Assembly: GCA_030654645.1 (NCBI GenBank)
Contig: JAURXC010000147.1
Coordinates: 1-15,776 of the forward strand
Source: Deltaproteobacteria bacterium
Lineage (GTDB): Bacteria; Desulfobacterota; Desulfuromonadia; Geobacterales; Pseudopelobacteraceae
Length of the DNA: 15,776 nucleotides
Direction: 5' to 3'
Both the position numbers and the translations under genes were made by a program. Of this stretch, positions 1 through 6,394 are shown in pieces (within the stretch, counting starts at the first letter, position 1; each line of letters begins with the position of its first letter). The notes below the pieces were generated by a model, which was given only the letters and a program-made list of their open reading frames with translations, made no database searches and was not told where the DNA came from.

Positions 1-1
1 C

Positions 2-532
2 ACGCCGGAACGTTATGCGATGATGTTTTACAAGGACGGCTTGCCGATCGGTTTCTACCATGACGGCGCGACCTCCATAGAATCCCAGCCCGATGAATCG
101 CGCAAGGTGGCGGCTCTGCCCGGCGCTAAGATTGATATCTGCGGGACCAAGCCGATAGAAGAACTCCTGCGCTATGATCTGCTCCAGATGGTGACCCTGG
201 CCAAGTTGTGGGAAGCGGCCCAGCTTCGTAATGCCGCGCCGCGACAGAAGGAACAGCCGGTTTCAGGCAGTGCCGTCGACGATGGCAAAATGGCCGAACT
301 GGTTGACGATCTCCAGGAATTGGCAAGCGCATACCTGTCCAGGGCCGGACGGGAAATTATCGAAAAACGATTGCGGGATGGCGGTGGCCCGCGGCTGCTG
401 ATGGATGACGGCAAATTTGAAAACTTCATGTCCCAGGTGGAGTCCGATGCCAGGGCGGTTGACGGTGATGCCCGGATCGATGAGATGATGGATCTGATGA
501 GGTCGGAGGTTGCCGGCAGACTGGCTGTCTAG
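2..532 (+). CDS. Partial protein of unknown function, C-terminal part; paralogue of the protein at 11119-12084
   Basis: The reading frame is open from base 2, so the gene starts outside the window; the first in-frame ATG (20) is internal. This is supported by the complete paralogue on the opposite strand at 11119-12084: the residues before that ATG (TPERYA) align with TEEHSA in the paralogue, and about 35 of the first 75 residues are identical by hand alignment (shared AM-FYK-G-P-GF-HDG and LPGAKID). What remains is the end of a beta-rich module (an 'FYKDG.P.GFYHDG' hairpin resembling DUF4388-type modules, by eye only), a linker, and a helical tail with AYLSRAGREIIEKRL that matches EYVGKVGRGIVDKEL in the paralogue. 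There is no signal peptide or membrane segment in the visible part. The gene ends 24 bases before the DedA gene on the same strand and is probably co-transcribed with it. The function is not known. It is more GC-rich than its paralogue. Confidence 0.8.
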   Translation, partial: TPERYAMMFYKDGLPIGFYHDGATSIESQPDESRKVAALPGAKIDICGTKPIEELLRYDLLQMVTLAKLWEAAQLRNAAPRQKEQPVSGSAVDDGKMAELVDDLQELASAYLSRAGREIIEKRLRDGGGPRLLMDDGKFENFMSQVESDARAVDGDARIDEMMDLMRSEVAGRLAV

Positions 533-556
533 CATGTCCGGTCACCGGAGCTGAAC

Positions 557-1192
557 GTGCATATTCAGCAGATCCTCAAGGAATACCTTGAACTCCACGG
601 TTATTGGGTCCTGTTTGTCGGAACGTTTCTGGAGGGGGAGGCTATCCTGCTGATGGCCGGTTTTCTGGCCTTTCGGGGATACCTGGATATCAGCTCGGTG
701 GTTCTGACGGCCTGGGTGGGAGCTTTTCTCGGCGACCAGTTCTATTTCTACCTCGGACGCCGGAAGGGCAGGGCGCTGCTTAAGCGCTTTCACTCGATTG
801 CCCGCAAGTTCCGGGCCGCTTTGAAGCTGATCGAGAAGTATGGCGTGTATGTAGCATTCATCTCCAAATATACCTACGGTTTCAGAATCGTTCTGCCCAT
901 AATTCTGGGCATCACCAAGCTTGCACCCCGCACTTTTCTCTGGATTAACCTTGTAAGCGCTCTTACCTGGGCCATGGTGTTTGCCCTGGGCGGCTACCTG
1001 TTCGGTAAAAGTGCCTCGCTGTTTCTGGACAATATCAGCAACTACGAACACTACCTTGCGCTGGCGCTGCTGGGCATAATTGCATCGATCTGGCTTGTTC
1101 ACATATATCACGTCTGGAAAATGAAAAAACCGGCCAGGGACCGCCTGGCCCGTATCCGGGCAATCCGTGACTCACGAAGGACAATAACTTGA
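557..1192 (+). CDS. DedA-family (SNARE-associated/VTT domain) inner-membrane protein
   Basis: A 211-residue integral membrane protein. The GTG start at 557 is chosen because GGAG lies six bases before it (547-550). Family signs are FLEGE near residues 24-28, the GDQFYFYLGRRKG stretch (D60, R68, G71), and the re-entrant-loop motif KYTYGFRIVLPIILGI (K104, R110). Hydrophobic segments run to about residue 190, followed by a strongly basic cytoplasmic tail (KMKKPARDRLARIRAIRDSRR). DedA proteins are proposed to transport or flip phospholipids or undecaprenyl phosphate and to support proton-motive-force homeostasis; which of these applies here cannot be told. K104 occupies a place where many relatives have arginine (RFLYGxR-like), a conservative change. 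The stop codon overlaps the trmJ start, so translation is probably coupled. Confidence 0.9.
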   Translation: MHIQQILKEYLELHGYWVLFVGTFLEGEAILLMAGFLAFRGYLDISSVVLTAWVGAFLGDQFYFYLGRRKGRALLKRFHSIARKFRAALKLIEKYGVYVAFISKYTYGFRIVLPIILGITKLAPRTFLWINLVSALTWAMVFALGGYLFGKSASLFLDNISNYEHYLALALLGIIASIWLVHIYHVWKMKKPARDRLARIRAIRDSRRTIT

Positions 1193-1923
1193 ATTCCGAT
1201 ATCTGCATTATACTTGTAGAACCCCAGTCGCCCGGAAACATAGGCATGGCCTGCCGTGCCATGAAGAACATGGGCTTCACCCGGCTGCGCCTGGTGAAGG
1301 GGTGTGACCGTTTCCATCCCGAATCGCTGAAATTTGCCGTTGCCGCCAGGGATGTCCTGGAGGCGGCCCAGGTCTTTCCGGACCTGGCTTCGGCCCTGTC
1401 CGACTGCAGCCTGTCCGTCGGTACTACCCGCCGTCACGGCAAGTATCGCCAGGAGATCCTGACACCGCCGGAGGTGGCGCTCCGTTTCAGGGAGTCGGCT
1501 ACGGATGATTGCCGGGCGGCGCTGGTCTTCGGGCGCGAGGACAACGGCCTGACCACGGAAGAGCTCTCCCTCTGTCGCTGGCACGCCACCATCCCGACCT
1601 CGGCAGAGTACGGTTCGCTGAACCTGGCCCAATCGGTGCTGCTTTTCTGTTATGAACTGGGCAAGGCCGGCGATTCTCCCGGTGGTGGCCGTCCTCTGGA
1701 TCTGGCGACTTCCCATGAGATGGAAACGCTCTTCACGCATATGCATGCCAGTCTGAACAGGATCGGCTTTTTGAATGAGCAGAATCCGGATCATATCATG
1801 CGTTCGCTGCGGCGGATTTTCTTCAGGTCCAACCTGGACAGCCGTGAAGTCACGGTGCTGCGCGGCATGCTGACCCAGATCGACTGGGCCAGTTCCGGTT
1901 TTGACGGAAGGAAGAGATCGTGA
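1189..1923 (+). CDS. trmJ: tRNA (cytidine/uridine-32-2'-O)-methyltransferase TrmJ (SPOUT family)
   Basis: Predicted to use S-adenosylmethionine to 2'-O-methylate nucleotide 32 in the anticodon loop of selected tRNAs. The 244-residue length is close to E. coli TrmJ. The three SpoU/SPOUT motifs are present: EPQSPGNIGMACRAMKNMG (N17, R23), VFGREDNGL (G115-R116-E117-N119) and SLNLAQSV (S143-L144-N145). The helical C-terminal part after about residue 165 (HMHASLNRIGFL, then IMRSLRRIFFRSNLDSREV) is typical of TrmJ rather than of generic SpoU enzymes. It starts with TTG at 1189, preceded by GAAGGA (1176-1181), and shares four bases (TTGA) with the dedA stop. Its own stop overlaps the start of the next gene. 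Interchange with another TrmH-like enzyme is possible but less likely given the tail. Confidence 0.92.
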   Translation: MNSDICIILVEPQSPGNIGMACRAMKNMGFTRLRLVKGCDRFHPESLKFAVAARDVLEAAQVFPDLASALSDCSLSVGTTRRHGKYRQEILTPPEVALRFRESATDDCRAALVFGREDNGLTTEELSLCRWHATIPTSAEYGSLNLAQSVLLFCYELGKAGDSPGGGRPLDLATSHEMETLFTHMHASLNRIGFLNEQNPDHIMRSLRRIFFRSNLDSREVTVLRGMLTQIDWASSGFDGRKRS

Positions 1924-2189
1924 GTCCGACAACCATCGGCCTTGTTGCCGGCACCCTCACCAGTCTGGCCGCTATTCCCCAGGTGGTTAAAACTCTGAGA
2001 AGCCGCCATGTACGGGATATTTCAGTCTGGCAGCCGCTCTTGCTTTCGATTGGTGTTGCGCTTTGGATGATTTACGGTATCCTTATCGGCGACCTGCCGC
2101 TGATCGTCGCCAATATTACACCGCTGGTCTGCAATCTGCTGCTGACCGGCATGAAGATCTATTATGGTAAAAACGACTGCGCTGTCTGA
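1920..2189 (+). CDS. SemiSWEET-type PQ-loop sugar transporter (three-span)
   Basis: An 89-residue protein with three hydrophobic spans at about residues 5-25, 38-57 and 61-82. Span 1 carries the PQ motif (P20, Q21 in AAIPQVVKTLRSRHVRDIS), the second has WMIYG (W49, Y52), and the third has VANITP with N65, the asparagine that lines the substrate pocket in characterised SemiSWEETs. These proteins work as symmetric dimers that move small sugars down a gradient across the inner membrane. The start is GTG at 1920, overlapping the trmJ stop (GTGA), with a strong GGAAGGAAG site (1906-1914). The actual substrate cannot be read from the sequence. The only sugar-related gene nearby is the ROK kinase 13 kb away, so no functional link should be assumed. 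Confidence 0.88.
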   Translation: MSPTTIGLVAGTLTSLAAIPQVVKTLRSRHVRDISVWQPLLLSIGVALWMIYGILIGDLPLIVANITPLVCNLLLTGMKIYYGKNDCAV

Positions 2190-2228
2190 ATTCAACCAAT
2201 ACACCAGATACAAGGGAGGAACAACATT

Positions 2229-2813
2229 ATGAAACGTTTTATCAACCTACTCTCGACTGTGCTGCTGCTGGCCCTGCTGTCCGGCTGCGGCTACAACACG
2301 ATGCAGGCCAACGAGGAAGCGGTGATCGCCGCCTGGGGCAATGTGGAGTCGTCCTACCAGAGGCGCGCCGACCTGATCCCCAACCTGGTCGAGGTCGTCA
2401 AGGGCTATGCCAAGCATGAGGCCGATACGCTCAAGGCGGTCACCGAAGCCAGGGCCAAGGTCGGGTCGATGCAGGTCAGCAAGGATGTGCTCAACAATCC
2501 CGAGAGCCTGAACAAGTTCCAGCAGGCCCAGGGCGAGCTGTCCGGCGCGCTTTCGCGATTGATGGTGGTGGTTGAAAAGTATCCGGACCTGAAGGCCAAC
2601 CAGAATTTCATGGATCTGCAAAAACAGCTGGAAGGAACCGAGAACCGCATCAACGTGGCTCGTGAGCGCTATAACAAGTCGGTGCAGGTGTTCAACACCA
2701 GCATCCGCACCTTCCCCAATTCTCTGACCAACTCGATGCTGCTGCACCTGCAGCGTAAAGAGGCATTCAAAGCCGAGGAAGGCGCCAAGGTAGCGCCCAA
2801 GGTCAAGTTCTGA
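2229..2813 (+). CDS. lemA: LemA-family lipoprotein
   Basis: A 194-residue protein with a lipoprotein signal: basic start, hydrophobic core and the lipobox LLSGC, placing the lipidated cysteine at residue 20. The mature part is the all-helical LemA domain, recognisable from NEEAVIAAWGNVESSYQRRA, DLIPNLVEVVKGYAKHE and the repeated heptad-like helices up to about residue 185. LemA proteins are membrane-attached helical bundles of poorly defined function that are frequently encoded next to TPM-domain (YgcG) proteins, exactly as here, eleven bases downstream. The start is supported by an excellent AGGGAGGA site at 2213-2220, eight bases before the ATG. The strong site after a 39-base gap suggests efficient separate translation, though no clear promoter was seen in the gap. 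It lacks the N-terminal transmembrane helix that many LemA proteins use instead of a lipid anchor. Confidence 0.92.
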   Translation: MKRFINLLSTVLLLALLSGCGYNTMQANEEAVIAAWGNVESSYQRRADLIPNLVEVVKGYAKHEADTLKAVTEARAKVGSMQVSKDVLNNPESLNKFQQAQGELSGALSRLMVVVEKYPDLKANQNFMDLQKQLEGTENRINVARERYNKSVQVFNTSIRTFPNSLTNSMLLHLQRKEAFKAEEGAKVAPKVKF

Positions 2814-2824
2814 CCTGAACGGAT

Positions 2825-3718
2825 ATGAAACAGATAATCCTGTTGATAACGCTGCTGCTCTTCCCGCTCCAACTGCTGGCGCTGGAGGCTCCGGCCCTGA
2901 CCGGCCGGGTCAACGACCTGGCCAAAATGCTCTCGCCCGAAACAAGCCAGCGACTGGAGCAGAAGCTGGCCGCATTTGAGCGCGAAACCTCCAACCAGGT
3001 TGCGGTGCTTACCGTGCCGTCACTGCAGGGGGATGACATCGACCAGTTCTCGATCCGGGTGGCCGAGTCCTGGAGGCTTGGCCAGACGGGGAGGGACAAC
3101 GGGGTGCTGCTGATCCTGGCCCAGGCCGAACGCAAGGTGCGCATCGAGGTCGGCATGGGGTTGCAGGGAGTTCTTCCCGACATAACCGCCGGCAGGATCA
3201 TCAGGGAGACGATGCGCCCCTACCTGAAGTCGGGCAACTTCGACCAGGGCATCAGCGTTGGCGTGGATGCGATCATTGCCGCTACAAAAGGGGAGTTCAA
3301 AGGGGACGTGCAGGCGTCCGGAAAAAAATCGTCAAAAAAATCACCTTCGATGATCACGATATTTCTGGTCGTTGCTGTGGTTGCCGCTGTGCTGGGACTG
3401 TTTTCCCGTTACCTGGGGGGCGCCGCCGGAGCAGTCGGTCTGCCGCTGGCGGCCGCGACGGCTTTCCCCGGCCTGGGTCTGCTTACTCTGATTCTGCTGG
3501 GCGCTGCCGGACTGGTCGGCGGTTTTCTGCTTGCCAGGCTGGTCTCCGGGTTGCGGGGCGGTGGTGGCGGTGGCGGTGGCGGATTTTACGGCGGCGGCTG
3601 GGGGGGCGGCGGATTCTATGGCGGTGGCTTCTCCGGAGGTTCTTTCGGTGGCGGCGGTGATGATTTCTCCGGCGGCGGCGGTGGCTTTGACGGCGGTGGC
3701 TCGTCCGATGATTTTTGA
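2825..3718 (+). CDS. TPM-domain (YgcG-like) membrane protein with glycine-rich tail
   Basis: A 297-residue protein with, in order: a signal peptide (about residues 1-20, ending LLA), a TPM/Psb32-like domain (about 25-155; VNDLAKMLSPETSQRLEQKL, NQVAVLTVPSLQG, GRDNGVLLILA, RKVRIEVGMGLQGVLPD), a basic lysine/serine linker, two transmembrane segments (about 174-195 and 206-240) and a low-complexity tail of roughly 55 residues that is mostly glycine with Phe/Tyr/Trp and ends in acidic residues. The layout matches YgcG-type proteins paired with LemA. The TPM domain should lie in the periplasm. The biochemical role is uncertain; TPM proteins elsewhere are linked to photosystem repair, phosphatase activity or envelope stress. 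The ribosome site is poor (only CGGAT just before the ATG), so translation is probably coupled to lemA, which ends eleven bases upstream. Confidence 0.9.
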   Translation: MKQIILLITLLLFPLQLLALEAPALTGRVNDLAKMLSPETSQRLEQKLAAFERETSNQVAVLTVPSLQGDDIDQFSIRVAESWRLGQTGRDNGVLLILAQAERKVRIEVGMGLQGVLPDITAGRIIRETMRPYLKSGNFDQGISVGVDAIIAATKGEFKGDVQASGKKSSKKSPSMITIFLVVAVVAAVLGLFSRYLGGAAGAVGLPLAAATAFPGLGLLTLILLGAAGLVGGFLLARLVSGLRGGGGGGGGGFYGGGWGGGGFYGGGFSGGSFGGGGDDFSGGGGGFDGGGSSDDF

Positions 3719-3730
3719 TAAGGCGATTTG

Positions 3731-3756
3731 GTCTGCAACTCCCATGATTTGCAGAC
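3731..3756 (+). repeat. Perfect 8-bp inverted repeat just before xseA
   Basis: GTCTGCAA (3731-3738) and TTGCAGAC (3749-3756) are separated by ten bases. Two G-T pairs could lengthen the stem at its base. No T-run follows, so it is not a standard rho-independent terminator. It occupies the place where the xseA ribosome-binding site would be expected, 10-13 bases before the start. Confidence 0.6.
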
Positions 3757-3768
3757 TGCATTGATGTG

Positions 3769-5118
3769 ATGGATATCTTCTCCGAAAAAACTATTCTGAC
3801 GGTCAGCCGTCTGACCGCTCTGCTACGCGGGGTGCTTGAGGAAAACTTCGAGCAGCTCTGGGTGCAGGGCGAAGTTTCCAACCTGTCGTTACCCTCCTCC
3901 GGCCATTGCTATTTCACCCTCAAGGACAGCGGGGCGCAGTTGCGTTGCGTGATGTTCAAAAGCTCGGTCAAAAACCTCAAGTTCCGCCCGACCGACGGCA
4001 TGGCGCTGATTGCCAGGGGGCACATCTCGGTCTATGACCAGCGCGGTGAATACCAGCTGATCTGCGAATACCTGGAGCCGTCCGGCGTCGGCGCACTGCA
4101 GGCCGCCTTTGTCCAGCTCAGGGAGAAACTGGCCGGCGAAGGGTTGTTTGCCGAGGAACACAAGCTCCACCTGCCGCGCTTTCCCCGCAAAGTGGGGGTG
4201 GTGACCTCGCCGACCGGCGCGGCGATCCATGATATCCTGAATGTTCTCAAACGGCGCTTTGCCTCGCTTGAGGTGCAGATCTGTCCGGTGCGGGTTCAGG
4301 GCGAGGGGGCTGCTCTGGAGATCGCGCGGGCGATTGAGGAGATGAACCGCCTGGCCGAGGTGGACGTGCTGATTGTCGGGCGCGGGGGCGGTTCGCTGGA
4401 GGATCTGTGGGCCTTCAACGAAGAGATCGTGGCCCGGGCGGTCTATCGTTCCAGAATCCCGATCATATCGGCCGTCGGACATGAAACCGACTGGAGTAGC
4501 TGCGATTTTGCCGCCGACCTGCGTGCTCCCACCCCCTCGGCCGCGGCCGAGATGGTGATTGCATCGGCCGACGAACTTCGCGGCCAGGTGCAGGCGCTTT
4601 CACGCCAGCTATTCAGGGTGATGGAAAACCGTCTGGCAACCCTGGACGCCTCTGTCGGTGCGTTGCGGCGGGCGTTGCACGATCCGAGAACGTTGCTGGG
4701 GCATCTGGCCCAGCGGGTGGATGACCTGAACGAACGCCTGGATCTGGCATTGTGCAACAGTCTCAAAGGCCTCAAGGAAAAATTCAGCAGACTGGAAAAC
4801 TCGCTGCAGTACCAGAATCCAGCTGTACGGATAAATGGCCAGCGTCAGCGGATCGGCCTGCTCTCTGCACAGGCTGAGGGGCTGATGGCCCACAGGCTGG
4901 ATCTGAGCCGGCAGAGGTTCGTGGCCGGGGCCGCCCGCCTGGAAGTTCTGTCTCCGCTCCGGACACTGGCCCGCGGCTATGCGGTGGCTGTCAGAGCCGA
5001 AGATGGCCGCGTGGTGACTGACGCCGGGGATCTGGATGTGGGCGGGGAACTGTTGCTGTTGTTGCATCGCGGTCGGGCACGCTGCCTGGTAGAGTCTTTG
5101 GAAACCGCCAAAACTTGA
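3769..5118 (+). CDS. xseA: Exodeoxyribonuclease VII large subunit
   Basis: The catalytic subunit of exonuclease VII, which degrades single-stranded DNA from both ends in the cytoplasm with XseB. The length (449 residues) matches the family (about 456 in E. coli). An N-terminal OB-fold (VQGEVSNLSLPSSGHCYFTL, about residues 25-95) is followed by the catalytic core with VGVVTSPTGAAIHDIL, VLIVGRGGGSLEDLWAFNEE (R205, G206-G208) and ISAVGHETDW then DLRAPTPSAAAEM (H238, D241). A long coiled-coil (about 265-385) follows, then a C-terminal region with LARGYAV. An in-frame TGA at 3745-3747 limits the start to GTG 3766 or ATG 3769; ATG is preferred because it gives the usual MDIF start. No Shine-Dalgarno sequence is visible and a stem-loop occupies its place. 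W242 follows the GHETD motif where small or hydrophobic residues are more usual. Confidence 0.95.
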   Translation: MDIFSEKTILTVSRLTALLRGVLEENFEQLWVQGEVSNLSLPSSGHCYFTLKDSGAQLRCVMFKSSVKNLKFRPTDGMALIARGHISVYDQRGEYQLICEYLEPSGVGALQAAFVQLREKLAGEGLFAEEHKLHLPRFPRKVGVVTSPTGAAIHDILNVLKRRFASLEVQICPVRVQGEGAALEIARAIEEMNRLAEVDVLIVGRGGGSLEDLWAFNEEIVARAVYRSRIPIISAVGHETDWSSCDFAADLRAPTPSAAAEMVIASADELRGQVQALSRQLFRVMENRLATLDASVGALRRALHDPRTLLGHLAQRVDDLNERLDLALCNSLKGLKEKFSRLENSLQYQNPAVRINGQRQRIGLLSAQAEGLMAHRLDLSRQRFVAGAARLEVLSPLRTLARGYAVAVRAEDGRVVTDAGDLDVGGELLLLLHRGRARCLVESLETAKT

Positions 5119-5142
5119 CGCCCAACCGCATATCTGTATAAT
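5115..5142 (+). promoter_or_regulatory. Sigma-70 promoter for xseB-ispA-dxs
   Basis: TTGACG (5115-5120) and a perfect TATAAT (5137-5142) are separated by 16 bases. The -35 box overlaps the xseA stop codon (5116-5118). Transcription would begin near 5149, about 20 bases before the xseB ATG, which also argues against a TTG start for xseB at 5152. Confidence 0.75.
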
Positions 5143-5169
5143 AAACTCTCTTTGGGGGTCGAGAACGCC

Positions 5170-5400
5170 ATGGCAACCGATAAATTCGAAACATCGTTGA
5201 AAAAGCTGGAAGAGGTCGTGAAGCGCCTGGAGGGGGGCTCGCTCTCCCTCGAAGATTCCCTGAAAGCCTTCGAAGAGGGGGTCAAACACGCTGCCTTTTG
5301 TTCAGCAAAACTGGACGAAGCCGAGCGCAAGGTTGAAATCCTGCTGAAACAGAAAGACGGCACCCTGAAACGGGAACCGTTTGAATCCGAAGCTAATTGA
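5170..5400 (+). CDS. xseB: Exodeoxyribonuclease VII small subunit
   Basis: A 76-residue helical protein that binds several-fold to XseA to form active exonuclease VII. The family pattern is clear: KFETSLKKLEEVVKRLEGG, LSLEDSLKAFEEGVKHAAFC and KLDEAERKVEIL, a two-helix hairpin with a basic/acidic tail. The ATG at 5170 is preferred over an upstream in-frame TTG (5152): it gives the usual length (80 in E. coli), GAGA lies five bases before it, and the predicted transcription start falls almost at the TTG. It is separated from xseA by 51 bases that contain a strong promoter, so it can be made together with the downstream isoprenoid genes without xseA. Its end lies 17 bases before the chosen ispA start. 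Confidence 0.93.
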   Translation: MATDKFETSLKKLEEVVKRLEGGSLSLEDSLKAFEEGVKHAAFCSAKLDEAERKVEILLKQKDGTLKREPFESEAN

Positions 5401-5417
5401 CAGAAAGGCAGTTGCAG

Positions 5418-6311
5418 ATGGATCTGAAATCATATCTGAAAGAACAGTGCGACCGCATTGATGCGGCGCTTGACCGGTTCCTCCCCAGGGACACGGTTTT
5501 GCCGCACAGCCTGCACAAGGCCATGCGTTATTCGATCTTTGCCGGCGGAAAACGGGTCCGTCCGATCCTGATGCTGGCAGCCTGCCAGGCGGTGGGGGGC
5601 GACACCGAGCGCGCCATTCCGGCGGCCTGTGCCATGGAGATGATCCATACCTACTCGCTGATTCATGATGACCTGCCGGCCATGGACGATGACGATTTCC
5701 GCCGTGGCAATCCCACCAACCACAAGGTGTTCGGCGAGGCCATTGCCATCCTGGCCGGTGACGCGCTCCTGACCGAGGCCTTCAAGCTGATCAGCGATCC
5801 ACGCTCGTCCGCGGGTTGCGATCCGGCGGCCCGACTGGCGGTGATCCATGAGATCGCGACCTGTGCCGGTTCCTACGGAATGGTTGGCGGGCAGGTGGTG
5901 GACATGGAGAGCGAAGGCAAGCCCGACATTGATCTGCCCACGGTCCAGTATATCCATACCCACAAGACCGGCGCCCTGATCAAGGCATCTGTGGTGGCCG
6001 GGGCTCTGCTGGGGGGCGCAAACCAGCAGAAGCTGGCGGCGATTACCCGTTATGGCGAGGCCGCCGGGCTGGCATTCCAGATTGCCGACGACATCCTGGA
6101 TATCGAAGGAACGACCGAGGAAATCGGCAAGGATGCCGGCAGCGACGAAGCCCGCGGCAAGGCGACCTATCCCGCGGTTATGGGGCTTGCCGCCGCAAAG
6201 GATGAGGCGCGGGCGATGATGGATGAAGCCATGCTGGCGTTGCAACTGTTTGGCGCCGAGGCCGATCCGTTGCGGGAAATTGCCGCTTATATCGTCAAGC
6301 GGAAGAACTGA
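5418..6311 (+). CDS. ispA: Prenyl diphosphate synthase (farnesyl/geranyl diphosphate synthase, IspA type)
   Basis: Condenses isopentenyl diphosphate with dimethylallyl and geranyl diphosphate to make C10-C15 allylic diphosphates for quinones and undecaprenol. It has 297 residues, close to E. coli IspA (299). The motifs are complete: GGKRVRP near residue 45, the first aspartate-rich motif DDLPAMD (D84, D85, D90) followed by RRGNPTNHKVFGEA, GDALLTEAF, the GGQVVDM region, the HTHKTGALIKAS substrate-binding helix, and the second aspartate-rich motif FQIADDILD (D224, D225, D228). ATG 5418 is preferred with AGAAAGG at 5402-5408; an upstream in-frame TTG at 5397 would overlap the xseB stop and has no obvious site. 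The chain length of the product (C15 or C20) cannot be fixed from the sequence alone. It is linked with dxs, which supplies its precursors. Confidence 0.93.
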   Translation: MDLKSYLKEQCDRIDAALDRFLPRDTVLPHSLHKAMRYSIFAGGKRVRPILMLAACQAVGGDTERAIPAACAMEMIHTYSLIHDDLPAMDDDDFRRGNPTNHKVFGEAIAILAGDALLTEAFKLISDPRSSAGCDPAARLAVIHEIATCAGSYGMVGGQVVDMESEGKPDIDLPTVQYIHTHKTGALIKASVVAGALLGGANQQKLAAITRYGEAAGLAFQIADDILDIEGTTEEIGKDAGSDEARGKATYPAVMGLAAAKDEARAMMDEAMLALQLFGAEADPLREIAAYIVKRKN

Positions 6312-6330
6312 AGCACGCATAAACTCAATA

Positions 6331-6360
6331 TTGCCATCGACGTTCCGTGCCATGTTTTAT
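6331..6360 (+). promoter_or_regulatory. Possible weak sigma-70 promoter before dxs
   Basis: TTGCCA (6331-6336) and TTTTAT (6355-6360) with 18 bases between, inside the 83-base gap between ispA and dxs. Five and four of six positions match the consensus. A chance occurrence is quite possible; read-through from the xseB promoter would suffice. Confidence 0.25.
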
Positions 6361-6394
6361 CAGACCGGGGCTTTAAGAAAACAAAGGTTTTTTC

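Noticed and set aside
3559..3715. GGC/GGT-rich repeat at the end of the TPM gene as a tandem-repeat or CRISPR-like array
   Set aside because: It is codon-level low complexity encoding a glycine-rich tail, with no constant repeat unit or spacers.
5152..5169. Earlier TTG start for xseB
   Set aside because: The predicted transcription start is at about 5149, leaving no room for a ribosome site; ATG 5170 gives the typical protein.
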